A stretch of 64,000 nt of DNA from assembly GCF_011947225.1 (NCBI RefSeq), contig NZ_JAATVW010000004.1, positions 335,745 through 399,744 on the forward strand, written 5' to 3'. Positions 43,281 to 51,129 of the stretch are shown piece after piece. A program made the translations under genes and the position numbers. The notes beneath the pieces were generated by a model. That model saw only the letters and a program-made list of their open reading frames with translations. It made no database searches and was not told the origin of the DNA. The stretch is from Planosporangium flavigriseum (GTDB lineage: Bacteria; Actinomycetota; Actinomycetes; Mycobacteriales; Micromonosporaceae). Positions within the stretch are counted from its first letter, which is position 1, and every line of letters begins with the position of its first letter.

Positions 43281-43703
43281 GTGACGGATACGCTGCGCAA
43301 CGTGGAGGCCCAACCGGACGACGTGTTCGATACCGCGCTGTTCGACGACGTCGCGCTCGTGCTGCAGTCCGCGCTGTCCGGTGACGGCGATGGCGTGGTC
43401 AAAGCGTTCGACAAGGCCACGACCCGCAGCGGCGTGGTAGGGGCGTACGAGATCGCGTGGGGCCTCGCCGGCGCTACCGTCGGTGAGGACCTCGCGCTGG
43501 GGCCGTGGCGGCTGGACTTCCCGGGTATCGACGAGGCGACCTATGACAAGCGGTGGGTGGCGCGGTTCCTCAGCGCGTACGCGAACGCCGACGAGCCGAC
43601 CGCCGAAGCGCTCTTCGGCGCGGCCATCGCCGACGGCAAGCTGCCCCAGTGTCTGATGACGCTCGCCGGCTCGGCGATTGCGACCCTCCGGCGCCGCTTG
43701 TAG
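43281..43703 (+). CDS. Conserved hypothetical protein
   Basis: About 140 residues from GTG 43281; ATG 43254 adds nine residues and would start 7 bp after the thioesterase stop. A mainly helical, acidic protein (VFDTALFDDVALVLQSALSGDGDGVVKAFDKA near the start) without signal or membrane segments. I do not recognise the family. It follows the thioesterase gene closely and ends exactly at palindromic repeat copy D. Confidence 0.7.
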   Translation: MTDTLRNVEAQPDDVFDTALFDDVALVLQSALSGDGDGVVKAFDKATTRSGVVGAYEIAWGLAGATVGEDLALGPWRLDFPGIDEATYDKRWVARFLSAYANADEPTAEALFGAAIADGKLPQCLMTLAGSAIATLRRRL

Positions 43704-43761
43704 CCCATGATCACCGAGAGTTTGCGGCGTCACCGCGCCCGAAATTCTCGGTGATCATGGG
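43704..43761. repeat. Dispersed palindromic repeat, copy D
   Basis: Arms CCCATGATCACCGAGAGTTT (43704-43723) and AAATTCTCGGTGATCATGGG (43742-43761) pair at 19 of 20 positions. This is the longest copy. It begins right after the stop of the hypothetical gene and ends 8 bp from the purC stop, so it may be a bidirectional terminator. Confidence 0.88.
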
Positions 43762-43769
43762 ACGGATCG

Positions 43770-44606
43770 TCACCAGCGGCGGCCGGTGAGCCGCTCGTAC
43801 GCCTCGACGTAGCGGGCGCGCGTCGCCTCGACGATCTCCGGCGGGATCTCCGGGCCGGGCGACGTCTTGTCCCAGCCCAGCTTCGGGTCAGCCGCCCAGT
43901 CGCGGACGAACTGCTTGTCGAACGAGTCCTGCGCCCGCCCCGGCTGCCAGGAGTCGGCCGGCCAGAAGCGGGACGAGTCGGGGGTCAGCACCTCGTCGGC
44001 CAGTACCAGCGTGCCGTCCGGCGCGTGCCCGAACTCCAGCTTGGTGTCGGCGATGATGATCCCCCGCTCGGCGGCCAGCTCGGCGCCCCGCCGGTACACC
44101 TTCAGCGTGAGGTCGCGCAGCGTCTCGGCGGTGTCCTTGCCCACCTGGTCGACGACCTCGTCGAACCCGATGAACTCGTCGTGCTCGCCGACGGGCGCCT
44201 TCGTGGTGGGGGTGAAGACCGGCTCGGGTAGCTTGTCGGCCTCGATCAGCCCGGCCGGCAGGGCCACGCCGGAGATCGCAGCGGTCGCCTGGTACTCCTT
44301 CAGCCCCAGGCCGGCGAGGTAGCCGCGGGCGATGCACTCGACCTGCACCATCTTCAGCCGCTGGACCCGGATCGCCCGGCCGGCCCACTCCGCCGGTACG
44401 TCCGTAGCGGACACGATGTGGTTGGGCACGATGTCCGCGAGCTGCTCGAACCACCACAGCGAGAGCTGGGTCAGCAGGGCGCCCTTGTCCGGGATCGGGG
44501 TCGGCAGGACGACGTCGTAGACGCTGACCCGATCGGAGGCGACCAGGATCAGGTCGTCGCCGTCGGCGTAAACGTCCCGGACCTTGCCCGAATGCAGTAG
44601 CTCCAC
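43770..44606 (-). CDS. purC: Phosphoribosylaminoimidazole-succinocarboxamide synthase
   Basis: A 278-residue purine-pathway enzyme that joins aspartate to CAIR, making SAICAR with ATP. Motifs include the N-terminal HSGKVRDVYADGDDLILVASDRVSVYDVVLPTPIPDKGALLTQLS, VECIARGYLAG, GIIIADTKLEFG and DEVLTPDSSRFWPADSW. The Actinobacterial form is the long type seen here. No other pur genes are adjacent. Confidence 0.97.
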   Translation of the reverse strand: MELLHSGKVRDVYADGDDLILVASDRVSVYDVVLPTPIPDKGALLTQLSLWWFEQLADIVPNHIVSATDVPAEWAGRAIRVQRLKMVQVECIARGYLAGLGLKEYQATAAISGVALPAGLIEADKLPEPVFTPTTKAPVGEHDEFIGFDEVVDQVGKDTAETLRDLTLKVYRRGAELAAERGIIIADTKLEFGHAPDGTLVLADEVLTPDSSRFWPADSWQPGRAQDSFDKQFVRDWAADPKLGWDKTSPGPEIPPEIVEATRARYVEAYERLTGRRW

Positions 44607-44692
44607 CCGTACTCCCCGATCTTGTCTTTGGGTCCTGGCACCGATTCTCGTTGCTCGGCGTGGGGGCCGGCCAGGCGGGGTAAGCGCGAGGG

Positions 44693-45112
44693 ATGCCAGA
44701 TCCGGAGCACCGCCGCCCGGACGGCGTGGACGACGGCACCGTAACCGCGCTCGGGAAGCTGAGCGAGGCGCTGGAGACGACCGAGCGTGCCCGGGGCCAC
44801 CTGTACGCGATGCACCAGCTCACGGGCAGTGCGGACCTGATGCTCGACGACGCGGTCCGGCTGTTCCGGGAGGCCGGTCACGACGACCTGGCCGAGCGGA
44901 TCGAGCGTGAGCTGATCGGCCGCAACGTGATCACGGGACGGTGGACCTTCCAGCTCGTGGAGGACTACGACGACGGCTACTACACCCTGTTCAAGGAGCT
45001 TGAGCGGGCCGCACGGGAGGCGCTCGTGGGCGGCCGACGGCACCTGTACGAGGCCGAGATGAGGCAGCGACGACGGACCGCCGGGCAGCCCGGACACGAG
45101 TGGGAGCCCTGA
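44693..45112 (+). CDS. Conserved helical hypothetical protein
   Basis: A 139-residue soluble, charged protein. Most of it is predicted helical: ALGKLSEALETTERARGHLYAMHQLTGSADLMLDDAVRLFREAGHDDLAERIERELIGRN. The ending has RWTFQLVEDYDDGYYTLF. I recognise it only as a type seen in actinomycete genomes without a function. It lies in the gap between purC and the formaldehyde dehydrogenase gene, on the latter's strand. No signal or membrane part. Confidence 0.75.
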   Translation: MPDPEHRRPDGVDDGTVTALGKLSEALETTERARGHLYAMHQLTGSADLMLDDAVRLFREAGHDDLAERIERELIGRNVITGRWTFQLVEDYDDGYYTLFKELERAAREALVGGRRHLYEAEMRQRRRTAGQPGHEWEP

Positions 45113-45169
45113 GCGTGGGTAGGTCGGGTGGTTGACCGGAGGACAGCACCGTAAACCCCGGAGGGTCAG

Positions 45170-46333
45170 ATGAAGGCTGTCGTCTACGACGGGCCGCGTA
45201 ACGTCAACGTCAAGGACGTGCCGGACGCCCGGATCGAACGCCCGACCGATGCTCTCGTGAAGATCACCACGACGAACATCTGCGGTTCGGATCTGCACAT
45301 GTACGAGGGTCGTACCGACTTCGAACCCGGCCGGATCTTCGGCCACGAGAACCTCGGCGAGGTGGTCGCCGTCGGCGACGCCGTCGACAAGGTGCGCGTC
45401 GGCGACATGGTCGTCCTGCCGTTCAACATCTCGTGCGGGTTCTGCGAGAACTGCGAGCGAGGCCTCACCGCCTTCTGCCTCACCACCAACCCGGATCCCC
45501 GGATGGCCGGTGCGGCGTACGGGTTCGCTGACATGGGCCCGTACAACGGCGGCCAGGCCGAACTGCTGCGGGTGCCCTACGCCGACTTCAACTGCCTCGT
45601 CCTGCCCGAGGACGCCCGGGACAAGGAGCGGCAGCGCGACTACGTCATGCTCGCGGACATCTTCCCGACCGGCTGGCACGCCACCCGGTTGGCCTGCCTG
45701 AACCCCGGTGAGACCGTCGTTATCTACGGCTCGGGACCGGTCGGGCTGATGGCCTGCCACTCGGCGATGATCCAGGGCGCCAGCAAGGTCTGGCAGGTCG
45801 ACTGCCACCCCGACCGGCTCGCGCTCGCGGAGCGGGCCGGTGCGATCCCGATCAACTTCGAGCAGACCAACCCGATTGACAAGATCATGGAGGACACCGG
45901 CGGCAAGGGCGCCGACCGGGGCTGCGAGTGCGTGGGCTACCAGGCCACCGACGCCCAGGGCTCCGAGCACCCGAACATCACGTTGAACAATCTCGTGAAC
46001 TCGGTGAAGTTCGCCGGCACGATCGGCGTCGTCGGCGTGTACGTGAGGCAGGACCCGAAGCACCCCGACCCGCTGTACAAACACCATGACGGCGAGGTCG
46101 CCTTCGACTTCGGCGAGTTCTGGATCCGGGGCCAGACCATGGGGACCGGCCAGTGCAACGTCAAGAACTACAACCGGCAGTTGCTCGCCCTGATCGTGGC
46201 GGGCAAGGCGCGTCCGTCGTTCGTCGTCTCGCACGAGCTTTCGCTGGAGCAGGCGCCCACCGGCTACGAGCACTTCGACAAGCGCGAGCAAGGCTGGACG
46301 AAGGTCGTCATGCATCCGGACGGTGGTCGCTGA
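45170..46333 (+). CDS. Glutathione-independent formaldehyde dehydrogenase (zinc-type)
   Basis: A 387-residue zinc alcohol dehydrogenase-family enzyme of the FdhA type. The catalytic zinc site is CGSDLHMYEGR and GHENLGEVV; the structural zinc cluster is CGFCENCERGLTAFC. The nucleotide-binding VVIYGSGPVGLMACHSAMIQGA follows. NAD binds tightly in the Pseudomonas enzyme, which oxidises formaldehyde without glutathione. The start ATG 45170 has GGAGG upstream (45160-45164). A DJ-1/PfpI gene follows 68 bp later, so a role in detoxifying reactive carbonyls is plausible. Confidence 0.95.
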   Translation: MKAVVYDGPRNVNVKDVPDARIERPTDALVKITTTNICGSDLHMYEGRTDFEPGRIFGHENLGEVVAVGDAVDKVRVGDMVVLPFNISCGFCENCERGLTAFCLTTNPDPRMAGAAYGFADMGPYNGGQAELLRVPYADFNCLVLPEDARDKERQRDYVMLADIFPTGWHATRLACLNPGETVVIYGSGPVGLMACHSAMIQGASKVWQVDCHPDRLALAERAGAIPINFEQTNPIDKIMEDTGGKGADRGCECVGYQATDAQGSEHPNITLNNLVNSVKFAGTIGVVGVYVRQDPKHPDPLYKHHDGEVAFDFGEFWIRGQTMGTGQCNVKNYNRQLLALIVAGKARPSFVVSHELSLEQAPTGYEHFDKREQGWTKVVMHPDGGR

Positions 46334-46401
46334 CCGGTATGGACGACACGGGCCGGGGTAGCCCGGCCCGTGGCAGTACCTGCGATTGCTGGAGGCACGA
46401 C

Positions 46402-46965
46402 ATGGCACGGGAACTGCAAGGTCGCAAGGTCGCGATCCTGGCCACGGACGGCGTGGAGCGGGTGGAGCTCGTGATGCCGCGCGGAGCGCTCTACGGCGCC
46501 GGCGCGCAGAGCGATCTGATCTCGCTGCACCCCGGCGAGATCCAGGCGCGCCAGTTCGACCTGATCTCGGCCGGCACGCTCGCCGTCGACCGGGTGGTCA
46601 CCGACGCGAAGGTCGACGACTACGATGCGCTGCTCATCCCGGGCGGCACGGTGAACCCGGACAACATGCGCATCAACCAGGCCGCCGTCAAATTCGTCAA
46701 GGACTTCGTGGCCACCGGCAAGCCGGTCGCCGCGATCTGCCACGGACCGTGGATGCTCGTCGAGGCCGACGTCGTCCGTGGACGCCGGGTGACCTCGTGG
46801 CCGAGCGTGCGGACGGACCTTCGCAACGCCGGGGCGCAGGTCGTCGACGAGGAGGTGTGCATCGACGGGCAGTTCACGACCAGCCGGTCCCCCGCCGACC
46901 TGCCCGCCTTCTGCGCGGCGATCGTCGAGCAGTTCGCGAAGGTCGGCCAGCGGGTGCCCGGTTAG
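46402..46965 (+). CDS. DJ-1/PfpI family protein (type 1 glutamine amidotransferase-like)
   Basis: A 187-residue protein from ATG 46402, behind GGAGG (46391-46395). The nucleophile elbow is AAICHGPWML (C113, H114) with the conserved Glu in DGVERVEL. Family members include general stress protein 18, proteases such as PfpI and glyoxalase III-type enzymes. Its position just after formaldehyde dehydrogenase suggests aldehyde or glyoxal detoxification. It converges on the UbiX gene. Confidence 0.94.
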   Translation: MARELQGRKVAILATDGVERVELVMPRGALYGAGAQSDLISLHPGEIQARQFDLISAGTLAVDRVVTDAKVDDYDALLIPGGTVNPDNMRINQAAVKFVKDFVATGKPVAAICHGPWMLVEADVVRGRRVTSWPSVRTDLRNAGAQVVDEEVCIDGQFTTSRSPADLPAFCAAIVEQFAKVGQRVPG

Positions 46966-46977
46966 GCGGGAAGCTTC

Positions 46978-47556
46978 TCAGTCCCCGGCGGGCGCTCGCG
47001 CTACGCCGGTCCAGCGGCGCGCGGTCGGCAGATCGAGGCCGAACTGATCGAGGGTGCGGACCACGATTTGCTCGACCATGTCGTCGATGGTCGTGGGGTG
47101 GGTGTAGAACGCGGGTACGGGAGGCATGATCGTCGCCCCGATTCGGGCGAGCGCCAGCATGTTCTCGAGGTGGATCGGGGACAGCGGGGTCTCCCGGACC
47201 ACCAGGACCAGCCGGCGGCGTTCCTTGAGCGTCACGTCGGCCGCTCGCACGATCAGGCCCTCGCCGTACCCGGCGCGGATGCCTGCGACGGCCTTCGCGC
47301 TGCACGGCACGATCACCATGCCGTCGGTCTGGAAGGAACCGCTGGAGATCGCCGCGCCTTGGTCCTCGGGCGGATAACTCACGCTCGCGAGGGCCGCCAC
47401 CTGGTTCGCTGTGAACGACGTCTCCTGCCTGATGATGGTGCGAGCCCACCGGCTGATCACCAGGTGGGTCTCCACCTTCATCTCGTGCAGCGCGTCCAGC
47501 AGCCGGATACCGATGATCGCGCCGGTGGCTCCGGTCATGGCAACGACGAGTCGCAT
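46978..47556 (-). CDS. ubiX: UbiX family flavin prenyltransferase
   Basis: A 192-residue protein from ATG 47556 (MRLVVAMTGATGAIIGIRLL); the frame extends nine residues upstream, but the family starts here. Motifs: MTGATGA for phosphate binding, SSGSFQTDGMVIVPCSAKAVAGI, and LVLVVRETPLSPIHLENM. UbiX makes prenylated FMN for UbiD-type decarboxylases. No ubiD gene is visible in the window. It is convergent with the DJ-1 gene and may be transcribed after the STAS gene on the same strand. Confidence 0.94.
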   Translation of the reverse strand: MRLVVAMTGATGAIIGIRLLDALHEMKVETHLVISRWARTIIRQETSFTANQVAALASVSYPPEDQGAAISSGSFQTDGMVIVPCSAKAVAGIRAGYGEGLIVRAADVTLKERRRLVLVVRETPLSPIHLENMLALARIGATIMPPVPAFYTHPTTIDDMVEQIVVRTLDQFGLDLPTARRWTGVARAPAGD

Positions 47557-47647
47557 CTCGCCCCTTAGGTGCCCGTACGTCACCCTCCATTGACTCTCCA
47601 GCGACGGTGAGTTGCCACTCCAGGAGGTCGCGGGGCGTGCCGGGCGG

Positions 47648-47992
47648 TTACGCGTCGGGCGACAGCACCTGGTCCAGGCCGAGGATCTTCAGCACGCGGA
47701 GGACTTCGCCTCGCGGGTTCACGACCGCGAACGTGGTGCCGTTCTGCTGAGCCAGCCGCAGGCCGCCGATGAGCGCCGACACGCCCATGGAGTCGATGTA
47801 GTCGAGGTCGGCGAGGTCCAGGGTCAGGCACCGGGTCGTCGGTTCGTTGATGCTGCTCTCGATCACGGTGCGCAGGCGGTCGACGTTGCAGATGTCGATC
47901 TCGCCCCAGGCCGCCAGGCAGACGGTGCCGTCGCTGGCAACGGACCGGGTCAACGCGAGGGGGTCGCCGACACGATTTACCGCGGGTTGCAC
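47648..47992 (-). CDS. STAS-domain anti-sigma factor antagonist
   Basis: A 114-residue single STAS domain. The phosphorylatable serine is S68 in DYIDSMGVSALIGG. Proteins of this type (RsbV/SpoIIAA-like) bind and neutralise an anti-sigma kinase when dephosphorylated. No partner sits beside it; several kinase-like ATPases exist elsewhere in the window (18160). It diverges from the PAS kinase gene across a 500-bp region. Confidence 0.92.
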   Translation of the reverse strand: MQPAVNRVGDPLALTRSVASDGTVCLAAWGEIDICNVDRLRTVIESSINEPTTRCLTLDLADLDYIDSMGVSALIGGLRLAQQNGTTFAVVNPRGEVLRVLKILGLDQVLSPDA

Positions 47993-48492
47993 TTAAGAAA
48001 TCCTCACTATCGAAATATCTTTTCTATCCCGCCACCGCGCTGACGAGCGCCGGAGTTCGCCGTCTCAGGCCTTCACGCCTGGCGCATCGGCGGATTTCCG
48101 CGCTGGCGGCTGCGTCCGGATGAAGCTGCCGTCGGGCCGGCTTCAGGGGGGTGGTCCGGACATCTGACCAGCGCAGATTGCGCGGACGGTTTCGGTTGTT
48201 CTCGCTATGTGAAACGGGTACCGCCTGCGGTGGTTACGTGGCGCGACCGGACGTGACCGGAAGGCCAGCACTGCGCGGCCATTCGTACGAGATACGTGAT
48301 CAACCGTATGGTTGGCGATTGGTCGGGAGCGAATTGGGTGCATTTAGTTCCCTTTTGCACTAATTGATGGTTGCTTTGGAATTCATGCGCTTTATTGGAC
48401 AGCGGACTATCACGCGCATCCGCGCCTGGATTCCCAGTTCCGTCGTCGCCCGTTAGGGGCGTCGCCCCGCTGAGACCTTTGGAAGGTGTGCG
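47993..48492. other. 500-bp intergenic region between STAS and PAS-kinase genes
   Basis: No gene is evident. The stretch 48300-48420 is noticeably A/T-richer than its surroundings and is the likely promoter area for the kinase. A small hairpin GGGGC-GTC-GCCCC lies at 48456-48468, about 25 bp upstream of the kinase ATG, and could influence translation. Confidence 0.4.
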
Positions 48493-50562
48493 ATGTCTGG
48501 ACCCCACGGGGCGCCGGATCTCTCGGATCGGAGCGGCGACTCGGTTGCCGGTGCGAGTTACCAGCCGGCCGACGGCGACTATCGCCTGCTCGTCGAGGCG
48601 GCCCCGCACCTGATGTGGATCGCTGGTCCCGACGGGGCCATCCAGTACGGCAATCCGGGGTGGTACGAGTACACCGGGCTGCCGGCGGACGCGAACCTCG
48701 GCCAGCGGTGGATCTCGCTCGTGCATCCGGACGATGCCGACCGGGTTTCGACCGGCTGGCAAGAGGCGAGCCGCGCGGGAACGGTTCACGAGCTGACCTA
48801 TCGGCTCCGCCGCGCCGACGGCCAGTTCCGCTGGCATCACTGCCGAAGCTTGGCGGTGCGTGATGCTGACGGCCGGATCACGAAGTGGATGGGCACCGCC
48901 ACCGACGTCGACGACCAGAAGGGATTGGAGGGGAGCCTGCAGCGTGCCGAGCGGAAGGATGCCGAGACGCTCACCCTGCTGGAGGCGCTCCAGTCTGCCG
49001 CACCGGTGGGGCTCGGATTCGTGGACCGGGAGTTCCGGCTGATCCACGCCAACGCCACGTTACTTGGTGCCAACGACATGGTCTCCACGATCAGCGGTGC
49101 CTCACTGAAGCAGCAGCTCGGGCGTCCGGTGGCCGAGCTGGTCCCAGCGATCTGGCCGCAGTTGGAGACCGCCTACCGCCGCGTGCTGGACACTGGGGAA
49201 GCCGTTCTCAACATGGAGGTGACCGGATCGCTCCCCGCCGAGCCGGAGCGTGTCCACTCCTGGCTGACGAGCTTCTACCCCGCTCGGGTCGGTACAGAGA
49301 TCATTGGCATCGGCGTCGTCGTGGTCGACGTAACGGAGCGCATGGAGTCGGCCGTGTTCCGCTCGGTTGTCATGGAGAACATGGCCGAAGGACTCTGCAC
49401 GGTCGATGATGCGGGGCGCCTGACCTCCATGAACCGCGCGGCCTCCCGGATGCTCGGGTGGCAGGAGGACGAGCTGCGGGGCAGGGAGATGCACGGGATT
49501 CTGCATGTCCAGGCGGCCGACGGCGCTCCGCTGCGGGCGAGCGAGTGCCTGCTGCGTGAGGCACAGCTCGAGGGTCGGCCCCTGACAGTGTCCGACCAGG
49601 TATTCGTCCGCAAGGACGGGTCGACCTTCCCGGTTTCCTACTCGTCGGCGCCGCTGCGGGTGGGGGCCAGGGTGGCGGGTTCGGTCATCGTGTTCCGCGA
49701 CATCACCGAATTGCGAGAGCGGCAGCGGCGTGAGATCGAGTTGCGGCACGGCCAGAAGCTGCAGGAGTTGGGTCGGCTGTCTGCCGGGCTCGCCCACGAG
49801 ATCAATACGCCGATCCAGTTCGTCGGGGACAACACCCGGTTCCTGGCCGAGGTGTACCAGGAGATGCTGGAGCTTCTGCTCGTCTATCGGGAGTTCATGG
49901 ACCCTTCGTCGGGCAGCATCCCCTGGGACGAGCGCGTGAAGCGGGTGGCCGAGGCCGAGCGCAAGGCCGACATCGACTACCTGGCCTCCGAGGTGCCGAG
50001 CGCGGTGGAACAGAGCCTGGAGGGTGTCGGGCGGGTGGCGTCGCTGGTGCGGGCCATGAAGTCGTTCAGCTACAAGGACGCCAACGATCGCTCGTACGCG
50101 GATGTGAATGACGCGCTCACGACGACGCTGACGGTCGCCAGTAACGCGTTGAAGGACATCGCCGACGTCACGCTCGACCTCGGCGAGATCCCCCGGGTGT
50201 TGTGCAGCCTCGGCGATCTCAACCAGGTGTTTCTGAACCTGTTGGTCAACGCCGCGGACGCGCTGCAGGACAAGGGCGAGCGGGGTGAGATCCGCGTCAG
50301 TACCCGGGCCGAGGGCGGAGTGGTGATGATCACCATCGCCGACAACGGCTCTGGGATTCCCGAGGATCTCCACGAATTGATCTTCGAGCCGTTCTTCACC
50401 ACCAAGGAGGTCGGCAAGGGCACCGGCCAGGGGCTGGCGCTGGCCCGGGCGGTGGTGGTCGACGGGCACGGCGGCACGATCGACGTGCACTCGGTCCCGG
50501 GGGAAGGCACGGAATTCATCCTGCGCCTGCCCGTCGACGGACGTCGCCTGACCTCCCCATGA
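48493..50562 (+). CDS. Three-PAS soluble sensor histidine kinase (orphan)
   Basis: A 689-residue kinase. PAS domain 1 spans about 28-145 with its PAC motif (LTYRLRRADGQFRWHHCRSLAVRDADGRITKWMG). PAS 2 is about 155-280 and PAS 3 about 290-415 (with VRKDGSTFPVSYSSAPL). The phosphoacceptor is H435 in LAHEINTPIQFVGDNTRFL, of the type seen in large hybrid-like kinases. The ATPase domain ends with DNGSGIPEDLHELIFEPFFTTKEVGKGTGQGLALARAVV. No membrane helix and no response regulator nearby. It is followed by a terminator shared with the tRNA cluster. Confidence 0.95.
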   Translation: MSGPHGAPDLSDRSGDSVAGASYQPADGDYRLLVEAAPHLMWIAGPDGAIQYGNPGWYEYTGLPADANLGQRWISLVHPDDADRVSTGWQEASRAGTVHELTYRLRRADGQFRWHHCRSLAVRDADGRITKWMGTATDVDDQKGLEGSLQRAERKDAETLTLLEALQSAAPVGLGFVDREFRLIHANATLLGANDMVSTISGASLKQQLGRPVAELVPAIWPQLETAYRRVLDTGEAVLNMEVTGSLPAEPERVHSWLTSFYPARVGTEIIGIGVVVVDVTERMESAVFRSVVMENMAEGLCTVDDAGRLTSMNRAASRMLGWQEDELRGREMHGILHVQAADGAPLRASECLLREAQLEGRPLTVSDQVFVRKDGSTFPVSYSSAPLRVGARVAGSVIVFRDITELRERQRREIELRHGQKLQELGRLSAGLAHEINTPIQFVGDNTRFLAEVYQEMLELLLVYREFMDPSSGSIPWDERVKRVAEAERKADIDYLASEVPSAVEQSLEGVGRVASLVRAMKSFSYKDANDRSYADVNDALTTTLTVASNALKDIADVTLDLGEIPRVLCSLGDLNQVFLNLLVNAADALQDKGERGEIRVSTRAEGGVVMITIADNGSGIPEDLHELIFEPFFTTKEVGKGTGQGLALARAVVVDGHGGTIDVHSVPGEGTEFILRLPVDGRRLTSP

Positions 50563-50600
50563 CAGGTGGGGAGCGCCCTGCGGGCGGGCCGCCATGGGCA

Positions 50601-50639
50601 AACAAAAGCGGTGACCCGCGTTACCGCTGGTCACCGCTT
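50601..50639 (-). terminator. Terminator of the tRNA cluster
   Basis: A perfect 11-bp stem, AAGCGGTGACC at 50606-50616 and its complement at 50629-50639. Read on the minus strand it is followed by a T-rich run (50601-50607), giving a textbook intrinsic terminator just past tRNA-Phe. It can also stop the plus-strand kinase transcript. Confidence 0.85.
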
Positions 50640-50658
50640 CGTCAAACCCGGCGAGGTT

Positions 50659-50735
50659 TGGTGGGCAGGGGCGGGGTCGAACCGCCGACCTTCCGCTTTT
50701 CAGGCGGACGCTCGTACCGACTGAGCTACCTGCCC
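50659..50735 (-). tRNA. tRNA-Phe (GAA), CCA encoded
   Basis: A full cloverleaf on the minus strand: acceptor GGGCAGG pairs with CCTGCCC, the anticodon stem TCCGC/GCGGA encloses loop CTGAAAA (anticodon GAA), and the T arm has GGTTCGA. The 3' CCA is encoded (50659-50661), giving 77 nt. It is the last gene of a three-tRNA transcript. Confidence 0.96.
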
Positions 50736-50811
50736 ATGTGGTGCTCGGCACATCGTACCTGCCGAACAAGCGAGACGCCGCGCGTGGTCTCACGCACGGC
50801 GACGGCGCTTG

Positions 50812-50885
50812 CGGTCCTGACGGGACTTGAACCCGCGACCTCCGCCTTGACAGGGCGGCGAGCACTCCAACTGCTCCACAGGACC
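50812..50885 (-). tRNA. tRNA-Asp (GTC)
   Basis: A 74-nt cloverleaf on the minus strand: acceptor GGTCCTG/CAGGACC, anticodon loop CTGTCAA between CCGCC and GGCGG, T arm GGGTTCAAGTCCC. CCA is not encoded. Second gene of the cluster. Confidence 0.96.
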
Positions 50886-50923
50886 TCGTATATAGCCGCT
50901 ATGTTTCCACAACGACCTTGTCG

Positions 50924-50996
50924 TACCCCCAACGGGATTCGAACCCGTGCTACCGCCTTGAAAGGGCGGCGTCCTGGGCCGCTAGACGATGGGGGC
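50924..50996 (-). tRNA. tRNA-Glu (TTC)
   Basis: A 73-nt cloverleaf on the minus strand: acceptor GCCCCCA/TGGGGGT (one G-U pair), anticodon loop CTTTCAA between CCGCC and GGCGG, T arm GGGTTCGAATCCC. CCA is not encoded. It is the first gene of the Glu-Asp-Phe cluster, an order common in actinobacteria. Confidence 0.95.
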
Positions 50997-51069
50997 GGCC
51001 CCGCAATCATCGCACATGTACGGCGCGACGCGGTGTAGCTCCCATCCGGGCCCCGCCGGAGGCTTGGAA

Positions 51070-51098
51070 AGCATACGTGACCGCATTACCGTCTGCAA
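51070..51098 (-). promoter_or_regulatory. Promoter of the tRNA cluster
   Basis: On the minus strand TTGCAG (51098-51093) and TATGCT (51075-51070) are separated by exactly 17 bp. Transcription would start about 65 bp upstream of tRNA-Glu. This is the best housekeeping promoter match seen in the window. Confidence 0.65.
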
Positions 51099-51129
51099 AA
51101 TGGGTGTCCCCGGCAGGTACTGGCGGGGG

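Noticed and set aside
44549..46408. 619-residue minus-strand frame opposite formaldehyde dehydrogenase
   Set aside because: It is the shadow of two clear plus-strand genes, with no recognisable domain and no start context.
48151..48363. Possible 70-residue protein in the STAS/PAS-kinase gap
   Set aside because: No ribosome binding site and no protein-like features; treated as intergenic.
48456..48492. Riboswitch upstream of the PAS kinase
   Set aside because: Only one small hairpin is present; no aptamer core of any class I know, including cyclic-di-GMP and cobalamin types, could be traced.
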